This document shows, piece by piece, positions 39,025 through 54,769 of a stretch of 64,000 nucleotides of DNA. The notes beneath the pieces were generated by a model. The model was not told the DNA's origin and did not search any database. It worked only from the letters and a program-made list of their open reading frames with translations. The translations under genes and the position numbers were made by a program. Numbering within the stretch: the first letter of the stretch is position 1; each line of letters begins with the position of its first letter. The stretch is from Glebionis coronaria. Lineage: Eukaryota > Streptophyta > Magnoliopsida > Asterales > Asteraceae. The DNA is taken from NCBI GenBank assembly GCA_025667525.1, contig CM046882.1, positions 523,368,618-523,432,617 on the forward strand, in the 5' to 3' direction.

Positions 39025-42000
39025 TCACTCCCTCCTAATAGAAATCTCGTCCCGAGATTTACTCCTTAGGATCATCATTCCCAAAAATATAAGGATACCT
39101 GTTCCTCATAAATCCTTCCCGTTCCCATGTAAACTCTAGTCCACGTTCCAAATTCCATCTAACCATAACTACGGTATATTACCCTTTTTCCAACGTCTTA
39201 GCTTCACGACCCAAAATCTCTACCGGCTCTTCGATGAAACGAAGACTCGTATCCATGATAATATCATCTTACGGTACATGCAAGTCAGTTCTTGCTAAGC
39301 ATTTCCTCAAGCTTGATACACGAAATACATCATGCACACTACTCAATTCTCCCAGTAATTCCTCAACCTATAAGCCATTGGTCCAATCCTTTTGAGGATT
39401 TCGAACGGACCCATGATTCTAGGTGCCATCTTCCCTTTCTTCCCAAACCACATCACTCCTTTACATGGTGAAACCTTTAGCATAACTTTATCTCAAATCT
39501 CAACAGCTTACGCCTCTTCTCCGCATAGCTCTCTTGTCGGTTCTTTGCTATTTTCAACCTCTACTTAGTCACTGCCACCACCTCCATAGTTTTCCGATCC
39601 ACCTCCGGTCCAATACATTGGCCGCTTCTAACTTCATCCCACTGTAACGGTGATCCACCTCATCTCCTATGAATTAACTCCAACAGTTTCTACTACAATT
39701 CCTATCACCATACCTAACGGCTTCTATCCTCTACGGATTTTCCATCATTCGGAAGTTCTCCTAACCTTAAACACATCCAATGGTATATGCATGATTGCAT
39801 AACCAAAAGCTTCCCATAATATTCACAAGAAACATGTCATTACCACCACCTCATCCTTGCTTTCCCATGCTCGGCACCAAGTAACTAACCATCCTTCATA
39901 CTAACAGGTGCTACACCTTTTCTCTTGGTGGACGCTTCATTGTTCGTGACTACTAACCTCTTGCTCTAACCGTTTTCCCTTCAATATCACCCCACTATCT
40001 TGACAACCTCTCGCTCCCTCGAATCATTCTTCCTCTATACTACTTTTCGCTTGTCTTTTCACAATCTTAATTTCCATACCATCTTATATCCCGCCTTCAG
40101 CCTACACTTTAGGCGTTTCCTTCTTTATTCCCTACATTCTCGTCAATGGGGAATATGCCCCTCTCACCGATGACTCTCTCTTTGTAGAATAATTCTTCCT
40201 AATATAATGTGTTCTCCAACTATCTCCAAATCTCACGCCAATTCTCTAGGCGTCTTTCTCAATTAACCCTATTTTATGCTCATACCAACCATTAGTCTAT
40301 CAACGGTATACTACGCTTGCTTCCCATCGTTTCTTCCCTTGCCATAATCCTTCATAAGGCATTCCATACCTATTAGGTTAACTTTTACACAAAACCTCCT
40401 ATTCCATCGTATATGTACGCAATCCTTCCAACTTCTCAACTACGTGACCTCTCATTCCTCTTGAAATATGGGATGAATTAGTCAGTCTATCGACTATCAC
40501 CCAACTCCTCACCATACTTATTCCTCCACCCCATTATGTATCCCTTCCACCAACTTCGTCCTTACATCGCCCTTTCTAAGCTACTCCTATCTATGTAGGA
40601 AGTATAGTCTACGTCCCTTTTCTCCATACGATTATCCAAGCCACGCAACATAAATGTTGACGCGTTCTCTGTTTTAGACAACTCAACTCGTTTAACCTAC
40701 ATCCTTCATCCGAACCACTCTAATACGTCATCCATATAGTTCAAGTTCGTCTCAGCTTCACTTCCTTCTTCTTATTCCACGTTTCATCAACCATGCTTGC
40801 CTTTCCCAGATGGTACTTGGCCTTGCAATTTTCTTTCATCACTTAACTCCACCCATCACCTTTGCCAAATGTCCAATCAAGAGGATTGGATATGTGTTGG
40901 AGACGTTAATGATCCGTATAGATCATTCTCTACGTATCGTACACCAAATGCCTCTAGCATACTAGGCACATCTAACAACCCAGCTCTACTAACTAAGTCT
41001 TATCTAGTTCTTCTAAATCTTCAGTTCCTGCAACGTATAAGCAATCGCCTTTCTTTGTCGTCCTCGTACGCATCCAAATACTTGCTCCATGTATCGTCAT
41101 GCTTCGTGAATTCATCTAGTCCTTCTGATAATGCCAAGATCTACTCATTATCCAATCCACCTCTTCAGCCTCCAAAACGCTTCCCCATCCTTCTTCACTT
41201 CGCCCCTTGCTGGTTTCATGATATGCCATCATCTCTAACTACTCATCATGGTAAACTTAATACTAAAACTCACACTTGAAAATATCACGTATAATTCCTT
41301 TTTCTAAACCACTCCAAAACCAACACATAATTCGCCTCACTCTCCTTCTTAGACTTTGAGTAGATCAAGATGTCATTGATACTCCCGATGACAACTCGTT
41401 TATATACGGTCATGCACACTCGGTTCATTGACTCCATGAAAACCGCAAGTGCTTTGGTGAAGCCAAATTCATAACCGTAAACCCAAAGCGTTCATACAAC
41501 ATCCTTATCAGTTTCAACTACGTCCTCCTTGCACCCTCTCTTAGAAGCAATACGTATAAATTTCTACCTCGTTCTACTCGCGAAAATCTACACGTATTCT
41601 AAAAGACCAATACTTCCTCTTATCAGACCACTCAACCGCCTTTCACAACCAATCTACTACTAAGCAACTCAAATTTTACCTTGCATCCGTTGTAATTTCT
41701 AACAACTCTTGCTCTTAAAATCATTCCATCAACAATTTCCTTGGAAAGGCACTAACTACAACTTCTCTCACTTCTCCTACTTGCTCTATTTATGGTTCTA
41801 CGTCACAGTAATAGACAAACCTACTAAATCTCAGGAAATTTTTGGAAAACTTACATGCCTTACGAACAATCATAAATACCTTTGAGGTATTATATCCCCT
41901 TCCAACACTCTCTATGGCGCGTTACTTGTGCCAATATCCATACATTATACAAATCTCTATTCATCTCCCTTGGCACTCCTAAGAGACCTCATGACCACAT

Positions 42001-44129
42001 TAGTTCGTCTACGAACTTTTAACTCTTTCATCCCCACTAAGGGCATTCCGACCATTCTCTCAGGGCCACCTACTTGATCGCGTAGGCGCGGCCAAGTCTT
42101 TCATATGTCTACCTCAACGCTCCCAATCAATACGAACCCAAAACTACATCCTGAATCCACTAGATACGATCAACGAATCAAACCCACGGATAATTAACGA
42201 CATTTCAGGTGCACGAGTTAAAACAGACCAAAACCACGGAAACTAGAAAGGAAAACTCAACCCGAAACATGTACCAATTCATATGACTCATGACAACGAA
42301 AACGATCCAAGAAACACTTAATGGCAACCAAAACAACTTACGCCCCAAGACATATTATTTAAATCGTGCGCAAAATCGACTTTTCCCAAACGAATATTTT
42401 TCTTTACCTCCCCACATCTATGTGACTTAAACAATCTACAAACAACCCTCTAGATGATCTCAAGACTCAACTCAAAGACTAGGTACCCTAAACATCCCAA
42501 AACATAAGTTTAAAACTACTATTCAAAACTCAACCTTGAACCCGACACTTGTACACACATTTCGACCAAGCTACTGACCTCCCATGACTATACATCCCGC
42601 ATATTTGAAAAGTACGTTCCGAGTACATAATTTTAGGCTTTTGAATCACCCAAAAAGCTTTAAAAAAATAAGTTACGACCAAAACAATTTTATACTAGTT
42701 GTTTTAAAAACTAAAGAATCATCTTAATGATTAATGTAACCCTTTTAAATAAATAAATAAAATAATTGTATGTGAAATTTTCATGAACTCAATTTAACCT
42801 TGTATAAATAATTATAAATGACGTAAATCGATTAAGCTCACTTATATAAACTATTTATGTAGAAAGAAATTTTATTTCGCTTTATTTTAAAGAAAGTCTT
42901 TTAGAATTTGAAATAAATAAGTGTTGATTAAAAATAAATCTTATGTTACATCTTGTTTCATACACGACTCCAACACCTTACCCTTATTTTACCGAATACA
43001 ACCAACTATCTAACTCTATAGTAGATTTCCAAGTCCCTTTTTTTCAATATATACCGACCAAAAGAAATGTAAGACCCAACACAAAAGATTTCATTATCTC
43101 AAAAGAAATCCCAAGTTATTTCAATAGACTTAAAACCAAGAACACCATTTTAAAACGAACACGTGAAATAGGAAACTCGAAGAATACGCCACAACAGAGG
43201 TTGAATATCTAAAAAGAAGCGAGCTAGCCACCCTCCTAAGGATACAATCGATAATTATAGGGGATCATACATATATAGGCATATCGGGATACATATACTT
43301 AAATCCGTCTAACATCTACTATACAAGCATGTATTAACCCTCTTTCATGCAATCATACTTAGGAATCTATTGGAGTTATGGTACTTGTATAACTATGTTG
43401 GCCACCATACTTATACAATTACCCTTTCCCCAATGCACTCCCTCCTATGATGACACTTATAAGAATTAATACAACACATAACACATATATCCATCTACTC
43501 ACATAAGCTCATAACCACATAAATAATAAAGTCCAAAACTCCATCAATTAAAATAACATAGTCAAACTCTTGAAATACATAAATCCATAGTCTAGCTAAA
43601 ATAGCATAGACTAAATCCAAAACGAAAACATAATCAGTTATAAGTCATGTCGCCCATAAGAGTGGAAACAACTTAAAATTCTTCATATCCACCTACTCCT
43701 AATAACTCGAACCACCACATGATTCTTAGGAAACATGACTTAAACATCAAAAGAAAAATACTATACCTCAGGTACATAAAATAACCCAACAAAAGATAGA
43801 AACTACCATGTACCAAATTATGTACAATAATGTACAATTTAAGCAAAATACGACAATGACTTGCGTGGATGATTATGGTTCAACCAGCACTAGTCACACC
43901 CCGAAAAGAAAATAACATGTGGCTAAGTATGAACTACTATGGTTCAACCCATACTAGTCAAAACTTAACAAACATCACAAGTAAAAACCAATAGCATCCA
44001 GAAAACTTTAATTAATATAAAATGCACACACACTCCTATGACGCCTATATGCAGGGACCCTTAAGCTATAGATTAGGTTACTAGACTAGGCAACCTAATT
44101 CAATATAACCATTGTCTCTGATACCATTC
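39025..44129 (-). pseudogene. Decayed internal region (pol remnant) of A/B copy 2
   Basis: Inverted homologue of 1-3596, with about 1.4 kb more at its 5' side (42660-44129). The - strand shows the same integrase C-terminal and RT words as copy 1, all broken. The RT active-site box reads SINDILIY at about 41382-41362, so the first catalytic Asp is Asn here, whereas copy 1 has SIDD. No gag, zinc knuckle or protease could be recognised in 42660-44129; the longest ORFs there are short and unlike any TE protein. The element could not move by its own proteins. Confidence 0.8.
44110..44129 (-). other. Primer binding site of A/B copy 2
   Basis: After the LTR end the - strand reads GAATGGTATCAGAGACAATG, containing TGGTATCAGAG, the usual initiator tRNA-Met-type site. 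Confidence 0.8.
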
Positions 44130-47563
<3,434 letters not shown>

Positions 47564-47568
47564 CCGGC
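47564..47568. repeat. Target site duplication CCGGC (right) of A/B copy 2
   Basis: Follows the LTR end TTGTCACA and equals 7988-7992. Downstream sequence GTATCAGTAAGG continues the family C body. Confidence 0.85.
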
Positions 47569-49817
47569 GTATCAGTAAGGCCATCCATGTTTGCTCGATG
47601 ACACATTCATTTCTTTCACCATATTTCGTATATTCATGACCATAAAGGACACCATTCGTATTTCCATGTATACGAAGGTCTTTCCTTCAACCTAATGATA
47701 AGATCCAAGCTGCGAACGCATTACCTCAGACAGATGCGAGTTGAATTTAATCCTAATTATGGACTACGAACAACACACCATGCTACGATTCATGATTATG
47801 TGCAGTGATGTTTAGGCTCCTGAATACATTCAGCTTGATTTTTTTTCATCAGGAAAATCTGTACAAATTATCTATGCTTACAAGCACGTGCGTTGTTAGC
47901 TATTGGTGCTAAAAATATTCTAGCTGTCAGTTAAGACACGACCCCTTAAGTCCTTTTACGCATAGCCAGCGGATAATTCCAAAATCTTCCCATATACTCC
48001 AGAAGAACCTTCAAGGAAAAGGACGGTAACATGAGATTATGTATCGACTACCGTCGGTTTTAAACAAATCACCATTCATAACCGTTACTCTTCTCCACGT
48101 ATTGACAAGATTAGATTAATTTAGGGTGTTAAGCACTTTACAAGATCGGATTCATGATCATGATGCCAACAATGACGAGTGAAAGAGCAGGACATTTCCA
48201 TGACTGCTATTCGTACACTACTCGGTCATGCTAGATTCATGATTTTATTCTAATCTCAAATCTAATTTCCAGGAACTCATAAACAAATTCATCAGTATTT
48301 TCATCGAGAACAACCTGATTTTTTTTCTCTTGGTCTAGAGAAGAGCAGGAAGACCATATTTGCACTATGTTGTAAGTTCTACGACAAGAGAAATTTCACC
48401 TTGAAATTTTCCAATATAAATTCTGGTTGATTACAGTGACACGCAGAATCACATGGATTCGCACGGTTAATCTTACCATGACTCAGTTTATGCATAAAGG
48501 CGAGAACCCAACACTACGTTAGGTGTTCCACGAAAATCCTACGCTAAGAGAAGTCTAATTTCGGAGACTCACAGTTTCGCAAATTTCTATGTATCAAGTT
48601 TCTACGAAGCAAGATACAGTTACGTTCATATCTATGTACCTAACATACCAACAGGTTAAGATAGAACACCAACAGACTAGGATGTTTTCCATCATCTGAA
48701 ATTGTGAACAGAAATGGAACAAGATCTCCATGGATTTTGGTTACCAGATTAACGCAAACTAAGAAGAAGCATTGTGCTATCTAGGTTATTGTCAACAAAT
48801 TGACCAAGTCTGTAGAATCCTTACATCCGCAAGGATTTCAGAACCAGCAGATTGATCGGACGTGTTCCAGCTAGGGCTCATCCGATCACTTAGTAATCCC
48901 CCAGCTATCGGGTCAGACAAAGGTTCGTATTTGTGCTCCTTATTTACGTTCACGTTCTTGTTCCAGTTTTACGACTTGCTTTCACGCTTACGTTCATGAC
49001 ACTATTTACGTTAATAATCGTATCCTGGCTTAAGATTGTACGTACATTTTCGTTCTGGAGGTTTTGCAAGAACTGGAGAGACCAGACTCAAGTTTAGTAT
49101 AACTCACTATCCTCAGATAGACGTTTCACGTCACATTCCACGTCTCACCTTGTGGCGTTTGGTGTAACCGCAGTTGTATACCATGTTCACGATATGTTTC
49201 ACATGTTATGTTCATTCAACATTCCTCATATCACGTTCACGATATGTTACACGTATCATGGATCACGATATGGTTGCTCATACTACACTCACCATATCTC
49301 CACGTATCACGTTCAAAATTTTTCACGTATCACGTTTAAAATTTTTCACGTACTACGTTTCAACATGTCTTGCACATCGTTGCTAATTATCAGTTAAGTT
49401 AGATTGTTTTGCATCGTAATGTTTCAGTTACCCTTGCACGTTAATTTTTATTTCCTCAATCGAATTCAGGGGATCTATCGTACGTTGATAACCATGAACT
49501 CTTCGTGTTTTCAAGTCAAGGTCAGGAGGACCAGGATTTATCATTTGTGTCAAGATCTTGTGGAGGAACCGTTCCGAGAGGGAAACCACTTGGAAACGGA
49601 CAAGTTCATCCGGACTTCTTACCCGTTTTCCTCTTGTCGATCAGATATGTCCTTTTAGTCACGTCACGTTCCATGTCCTTTTAAGCTAGGTCACGTTTCA
49701 CGTCACCTTCATTTCCTTTGATCTTGCATACCCTTCTAGTTTGAGTCGGGTATGTTACACTTCTAGTTACGATACCTATAATTCGGGGACGAATTATTCT
49801 TTTTAGGGGGGAAGAGT
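47569..49817 (+). pseudogene. Family C gypsy body, copy 1, right half (RT, integrase and chromodomain remnants)
   Basis: The + strand shows broken Ty3/gypsy words. These are an RT entry box (KDGNMRLCIDYRR at about 48021-48060, then HNRYSSPRID-like), an integrase stretch (ISMDFGYQ-like at about 48728-48760) and a chromodomain-like end (HLETDKFIRTSYPF, about 49588-49632). Homologous to 54890-56977. No frame is open over more than a short stretch. Between about 49090 and 49380 the sequence is a low-complexity mix of CACGTT, CACGATATG and TCACG words, also present at about 56460-56700. Confidence 0.7.
49803..49817 (+). other. Polypurine tract of family C
   Basis: AGGGGGGAAGAGT directly precedes the LTR start TGTAAAACCCGC; the identical junction is found at 56963-56977. 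Confidence 0.75.
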
Positions 49818-50793
49818 TGTAAAACCCGCATGCTTTTACCATGAACAGTACACTTATGATCGTACGTACAAGATTAAAACTTTCCTATTATAACCTGAAC
49901 ACGTGTCACAAATATTAATTTCAGGAATTACGTACGTGTTATTACACGATAATAATAAACGATGACGAATATATCACGAACATGTAATCACGAACATCTA
50001 ACATGAGCTTCGCGTATATAAATAGACGCGACAAGTAGTTACATATATTAATTACGTAGGGTAAATAAATACGTATATTATAATTATTACTAATATACGA
50101 CATGAACTTACGTAGAATAAATAAAACCACAATAATAATAATTCACGACATTTAAACCGCGCGACGATAATATTTAACACGATTAATATTAGGTATATTA
50201 AATTAACGCGACAAGTAATCACGTAAATAATATTTACGTTTAAACACGTATAACAATAACTATGAAAATACACGACATAAAAAAAAGACATGATTACGCG
50301 TAACATTTTAGCTAGTCACTAATTAATTAAAATAAAGAACAACAAGGGGGTTTCGGGCTATTTGAACAAGAAGGGGAGGGGAAGGCAGATGGGCCGTGGC
50401 CCAAGAAAAACCCAAACCGACCCTATACATTAATAAAACGGGGGAAGGATTCTTTTTTTCGTTTATTGAGTCGACACAAATAACCAACAAACAGAAACCC
50501 TAAAAAATCATCCCGATCGTTTTTTTTCTCCCTTCTACTGCCGTCGTTCCCAACAGAAAACAAGAACAAGGAAACGTATGTTTGGTCCAAGAAATCAGGG
50601 TGAATTCATGTTTTAGATTTCTCAAACCCTAAAAACGAACCAAGGTAATCATCAATCACGTTTTTATGTTAATTATTTTTTCCTTGCTTAACTAGTCAAA
50701 GATTCAGAATTTAGATTTTTTTTTAAACATGTTAAATACAAGCCCTGGGTTTTGGGTTGATTAGGTTGTTGTTAGATGCGGCTTTCATAAGAA

Positions 50794-50949
50794 CCGAGAC
50801 ACTTACGTGTCTCGGTGGTGGTTGTATACCATCAGCCGCAAGGCCTTTGTACCTTTTGGCCTAACAGTGGCGTTCAGCAGGGGAAACCATTGGCTGCGGG
50901 CAGTGGTGTATTTGCTCTGGCAGTGGGAACCGAGAGCTTATGCTCTCGG
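50794..50949 (+). other. Two conserved hairpins in the family C LTR
   Basis: Hairpin 1 is CCGAGACAC-TTAC-GTGTCTCGG (50794-50815, 9-bp perfect stem). Hairpin 2 is CCGAGAGC-TTAT-GCTCTCGG (50930-50949, 8-bp perfect stem). Both are followed by TGG. They lie in the only GC-rich part of the LTR and have altered but still paired counterparts in the second LTR. Confidence 0.65.
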
Positions 50950-51727
50950 TGGGAAATTGATACAAGCAGGGGGGAAAAGACCACTGCCGGTGGGATCTCA
51001 GGCCAGGCAGTGGCAGCAGCAGAAACACAAGGGGTGTTTGGTTGGGGTTCTAGTCAAGCTGTTTAGTTTTTGATTTAAGAAGACAGTTAAGGGGGTGTTT
51101 GGCTGAGTGATTTAAAACATGCATCTTATATTTTTTTATTTATTCAATTAGTTAATTAAGCATGTTAATTAAACTAATTATTATTCATGTTTTGGGATAT
51201 AAATAATTTAAATGAAAACCACGATTTAAATTATGTTCAGTTTAGTTAAATAAAACTTTGGTTAAATAATTATTTATATAATTATTCATGTACATGTAAT
51301 TAATTAAACTCAGTTAATTGAATTATAAAGTTTAATCATTAAATCATGGATTATTATTGATTAATAAATACTTACAATATCATGCAACATTGTTATTAAT
51401 TAATAACTACAAGTTTAGACTAAGTATTTATATATTTAATTTAGACTATAGTAATTAATTAATTATTAAACATGACTTATAATTAATTAATTATTATGAC
51501 TTAGGTTATATTAATATTAATATTAATACATGTTTTAACCTAAGTAATTTATACACTTTAATTTAATTAAATCATGCTTATATATAATTAAATCATATAA
51601 CATATAGTTTATTTAATTTACATGTTTTAATTAATAAACTATACTATTTAATCACATGACTTAGAATATTAATCAGTAAACACTTAAGCTTATATAATTA
51701 GCTTAATAATCCAACTTATTTCTAATT

Positions 51728-51925
51728 ATGGAAACTTTCTCTTTTTAGAAACTTAATTAATTAAGGCAGCTAATCTTTTTATGGAAAATTTCTATTTTTA
51801 GAAACTTATTTATTTTAAGCAGTAAATCTATTTTTAGAAACTTTCTATTTTTTTGAAACTTTCTATTTTTGGAAACTTTCTATTTTAGGAAACCTGCTCT
51901 TTTTAGAAAGTTACTTATTATTACA
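51728..51925. repeat. Degenerate minisatellite of CTATTTTTAGAAACTTT units
   Basis: About eight to nine irregular copies of a 17-20 bp word inside the family C LTR, with variants TTTTTGAAACTT and TTTAGGAAACC. Confidence 0.7.
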
Positions 51926-54277
51926 CAACAAGTATAATAATACATGAAATACAAGAAATACTTAAATGGAATAGACAGAGTACATGATAAACACAGTATA
52001 AAGCTTAAATCAGTAAAACATGACATGAACATATAAAACAAGCTGAAACATGATATGAAACCAGTTACGTACTCAGTAATCAGAATACTTTTACATGTAT
52101 CCTATGTATGTAGCATTAGTGAGATCGCAGTAGGATTCTTTTCCATTCGTCTTCTTCGTTCACTGGACTTAAGGTACAGATTCTCCGTCCTTTTAGTATG
52201 GACATTCTTCCTTATTAGGATTTCCCGTATGCAGCCAACTGTTTTTCCCAGTATATGTTTTATATGTTTTTGAATTGCTTATGTTTAAATTAGAATACCT
52301 AAAGCCATATACATGCATGACCAGTTTCACCTAGTTATGGAGGTACCATAACCATAACACTAGAGGCACCAGTGTTATGACTTCACCACGGCGGAGTGAT
52401 AGCTCGTGGCGTCCCTTTCAGCTTTTGGCCATATTATTATTATCTGGTGGGGGCGTATGGGTGCATCCTAGTTTACATGTTTTCAGCAGATTATTCAGGT
52501 GAATGTGGTGTGTGCCTTGCATCCTTCACAAGGATCTGATCCCTCCTACCCAAACAGTTATATTAATTAGAGACAGCCCCTCTAATTTCATGACGAGGTC
52601 ACCCCTCCAAGTATTCATGCACGTTGATATTTCATGACCTATATTGGCTAATGGTAAACGTGTTAAACATATTTTTATAAGATAAACATAAGGCTTTTCA
52701 AACTATAAAACCAGTTTTACTAAGATATAACCAGGTTTTCCAGGACATATACATTTCCGCTGCTATATGTTATTCATGCTTATATTATTCATTTCATGCT
52801 TGTATATCCGTGCACTGAGCGTTATGCTCAGCCGTTACTTTCCTTTCTATGTCCCAAAACGGCAGGTACCCAAGGACAAACTCGAGCATTTGGAGGACAT
52901 GCATAGGATGGAAGCTACCATAGACTTCTTCTCCTTTTGCCTTCATATACTTATGCTTGTTTTGTCATTTCTCATTTCATTTACTTTATTTATGTTTTGG
53001 GCTTATGTTTAGGAACCGATGTTTGATTCTGGTTTTCCCTATGGTCATGTATGTTTTAGTACATATTACCTTGCATGCTTTTGATGACACGCCATAATTA
53101 CGCGTAACGGTCCACTTATCAAAGTGGGGTGTTACATTTATGTTAAGTATGTTTTCATACTGTCATGGTTAACTTTAGTTTCATGTTGATTATGTTATAC
53201 ACTCCTTCATGTTAGGTTGTGTCATGTTTCTTCATGATGATTTCGTCTTCATGTGATTACGTCTTACTTCTCTTTTGTCGCCTATGCTTTCATGCAAGAC
53301 ACTGTTGGAATTCATTTAAATCCTGCTTTCATGATATCCATGGTTGGTTTTCATTATTCATGCTTTCAGGAAAATCATCGTTGAAATTCATTTAACCACA
53401 CGTTAGTGTTTCTCTATGCAACCAGAATGAGGTATATACTGGCATAGCCAGGTTATCATGATGGTCTTTCTAACTGTTTAACCGATTATACTTCCTTTAA
53501 ATCATGAAAAATTATCGACCCCATACCGATCATTTCATGTGCATTCCATGTGTACTCCATGTATCGTATTCCATGTGTATTACACGTACCTTAATCCATG
53601 TGTATTTCACTTGCAATACTTCACGAGTATTCGCTAGTCGATTCTGAATCATCTCAGGCGTATTTTCACTTACTGATACTTTACAAATTGTTGATGCCAC
53701 TCATAAGGGTTGAAGCTACGGAGTTTAGAGACGCTACTAGATGCTGATATTATTCACAACCTGAAGATCGTACAAGACGAAGACAAAGGCGTTAGATCAA
53801 AGTGATCGGACGAGAAGATGCTTCACCACCAGACGATTTCCATCAATCATTCTCCCTAATTCTTAGTTACATGTCACACGTCATTCAGTTGTCGTTTCAG
53901 TCATATGAGTAAGAACCGGTACCAGCCGGCCACTCAGCTGAATAGTTACATGAAGCACAGTCATGAGAATAACCGACATGGAATTGGCAGACAAGATGAT
54001 AATAACCATTACTGTGACAGCAACTATCCTAGCAATCGCAACAGAAGCTCCGGCCACGGACGTGATCAAAAATACAAAGGTCAGTAGTCCAACTAATCCG
54101 CCAATTCTGGCATAATAACTTAAGAATTTCAGTTTTATTCGTTTCACATCTCGAGACACATGTCAAGACATCAGTCAAGACATCAGTCAAGACACATGTC
54201 TCATGTATATTTTCTGAAGACACATGTCAAGACATCAGTCAAGACACATATCATTAGCACTTTTCCTCAAGACACGA

Positions 54278-54285
54278 GTCACGAC
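54278..54285. repeat. Target site duplication GTCACGAC (left) of hAT MITE
   Basis: Perfect 8-bp copy at 54770-54777. Confidence 0.92.
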
Positions 54286-54769
54286 TAGGGGTGTCAATAT
54301 TTCTGACCCGACCCGAACCTGACCCGACCCGAACCCGACCCGAGCATATTCGGGTCGGGTTACTCGGGTTGTAGTTTGAAATCGGGTTAGTCGGGTCAAC
54401 CCGACTAACCCGAATTCGAAATCGGGTCAGACATCGGGCAAAATATTTATGCCTAATTCGGGTTCGGGTCAACCCGATTGACCCGAATACGAAATTTTTT
54501 TTATTTTTTTTATTTTTAAAATTTAAATTAAATATAAATTCTATTAAAAATATTAAAAAATAGTTTTTTTTTTAATATTTTACCCGTAGTCGGGTTGACC
54601 CGAACCCGAATAGACCCGACCCGAGTAGACCCGACCCGAATAGACCCGAACCCGACTAACCCGAGTTCAACTCGGGTCGGGTTCGGGTAAAATATTATTA
54701 CCCTCAACCCGAATTCAACCCGACCCGAATAACCCGAACCCGACCAACCCGACCCGATTCCCACCCCTA
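54286..54769. mobile_element. hAT-type MITE (484 bp) with CCCGACCCGAA-rich interior
   Basis: The ends are TAGGGGTG and CACCCCTA. They are flanked by the perfect 8-bp duplication GTCACGAC, diagnostic of hAT transposition. Both flanks of the interior consist of dense ACCCGACCCGAA / TTCGGGTCGGGT words in both orientations, around an AT-rich centre (54490-54580). No transposase is encoded. Confidence 0.93.

Larger units (their letters stand above)
49818..53136 (+). repeat. Family C LTR (3319 bp)
   Basis: Starts TGTAAAACCCGC after a polypurine tract and ends GGGTGTTACA. Its first 1.3 kb matches 56978-58235, including two hairpins at 50794-50815 and 50930-50949. It contains a degenerate array of CTATTTTTAGAAACTTT units (51728-51925). 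It is followed directly at 53137 by internal sequence without a visible primer binding site, so the right junction is rearranged. Confidence 0.75.

Noticed and set aside
49152..49397. ORFs rich in His/Thr/Tyr at 49152-49397 and 56208-56735
   Set aside because: They come from low-complexity CACGTT/CACGATATG sequence in decayed family C bodies, in several frames at once.
50807..51073. Two overlapping ORFs of 83-88 residues in the GC-rich part of the family C LTR
   Set aside because: They overlap in different frames over a hairpin-rich, GC-rich non-coding segment, and the frames are not kept in the second LTR.
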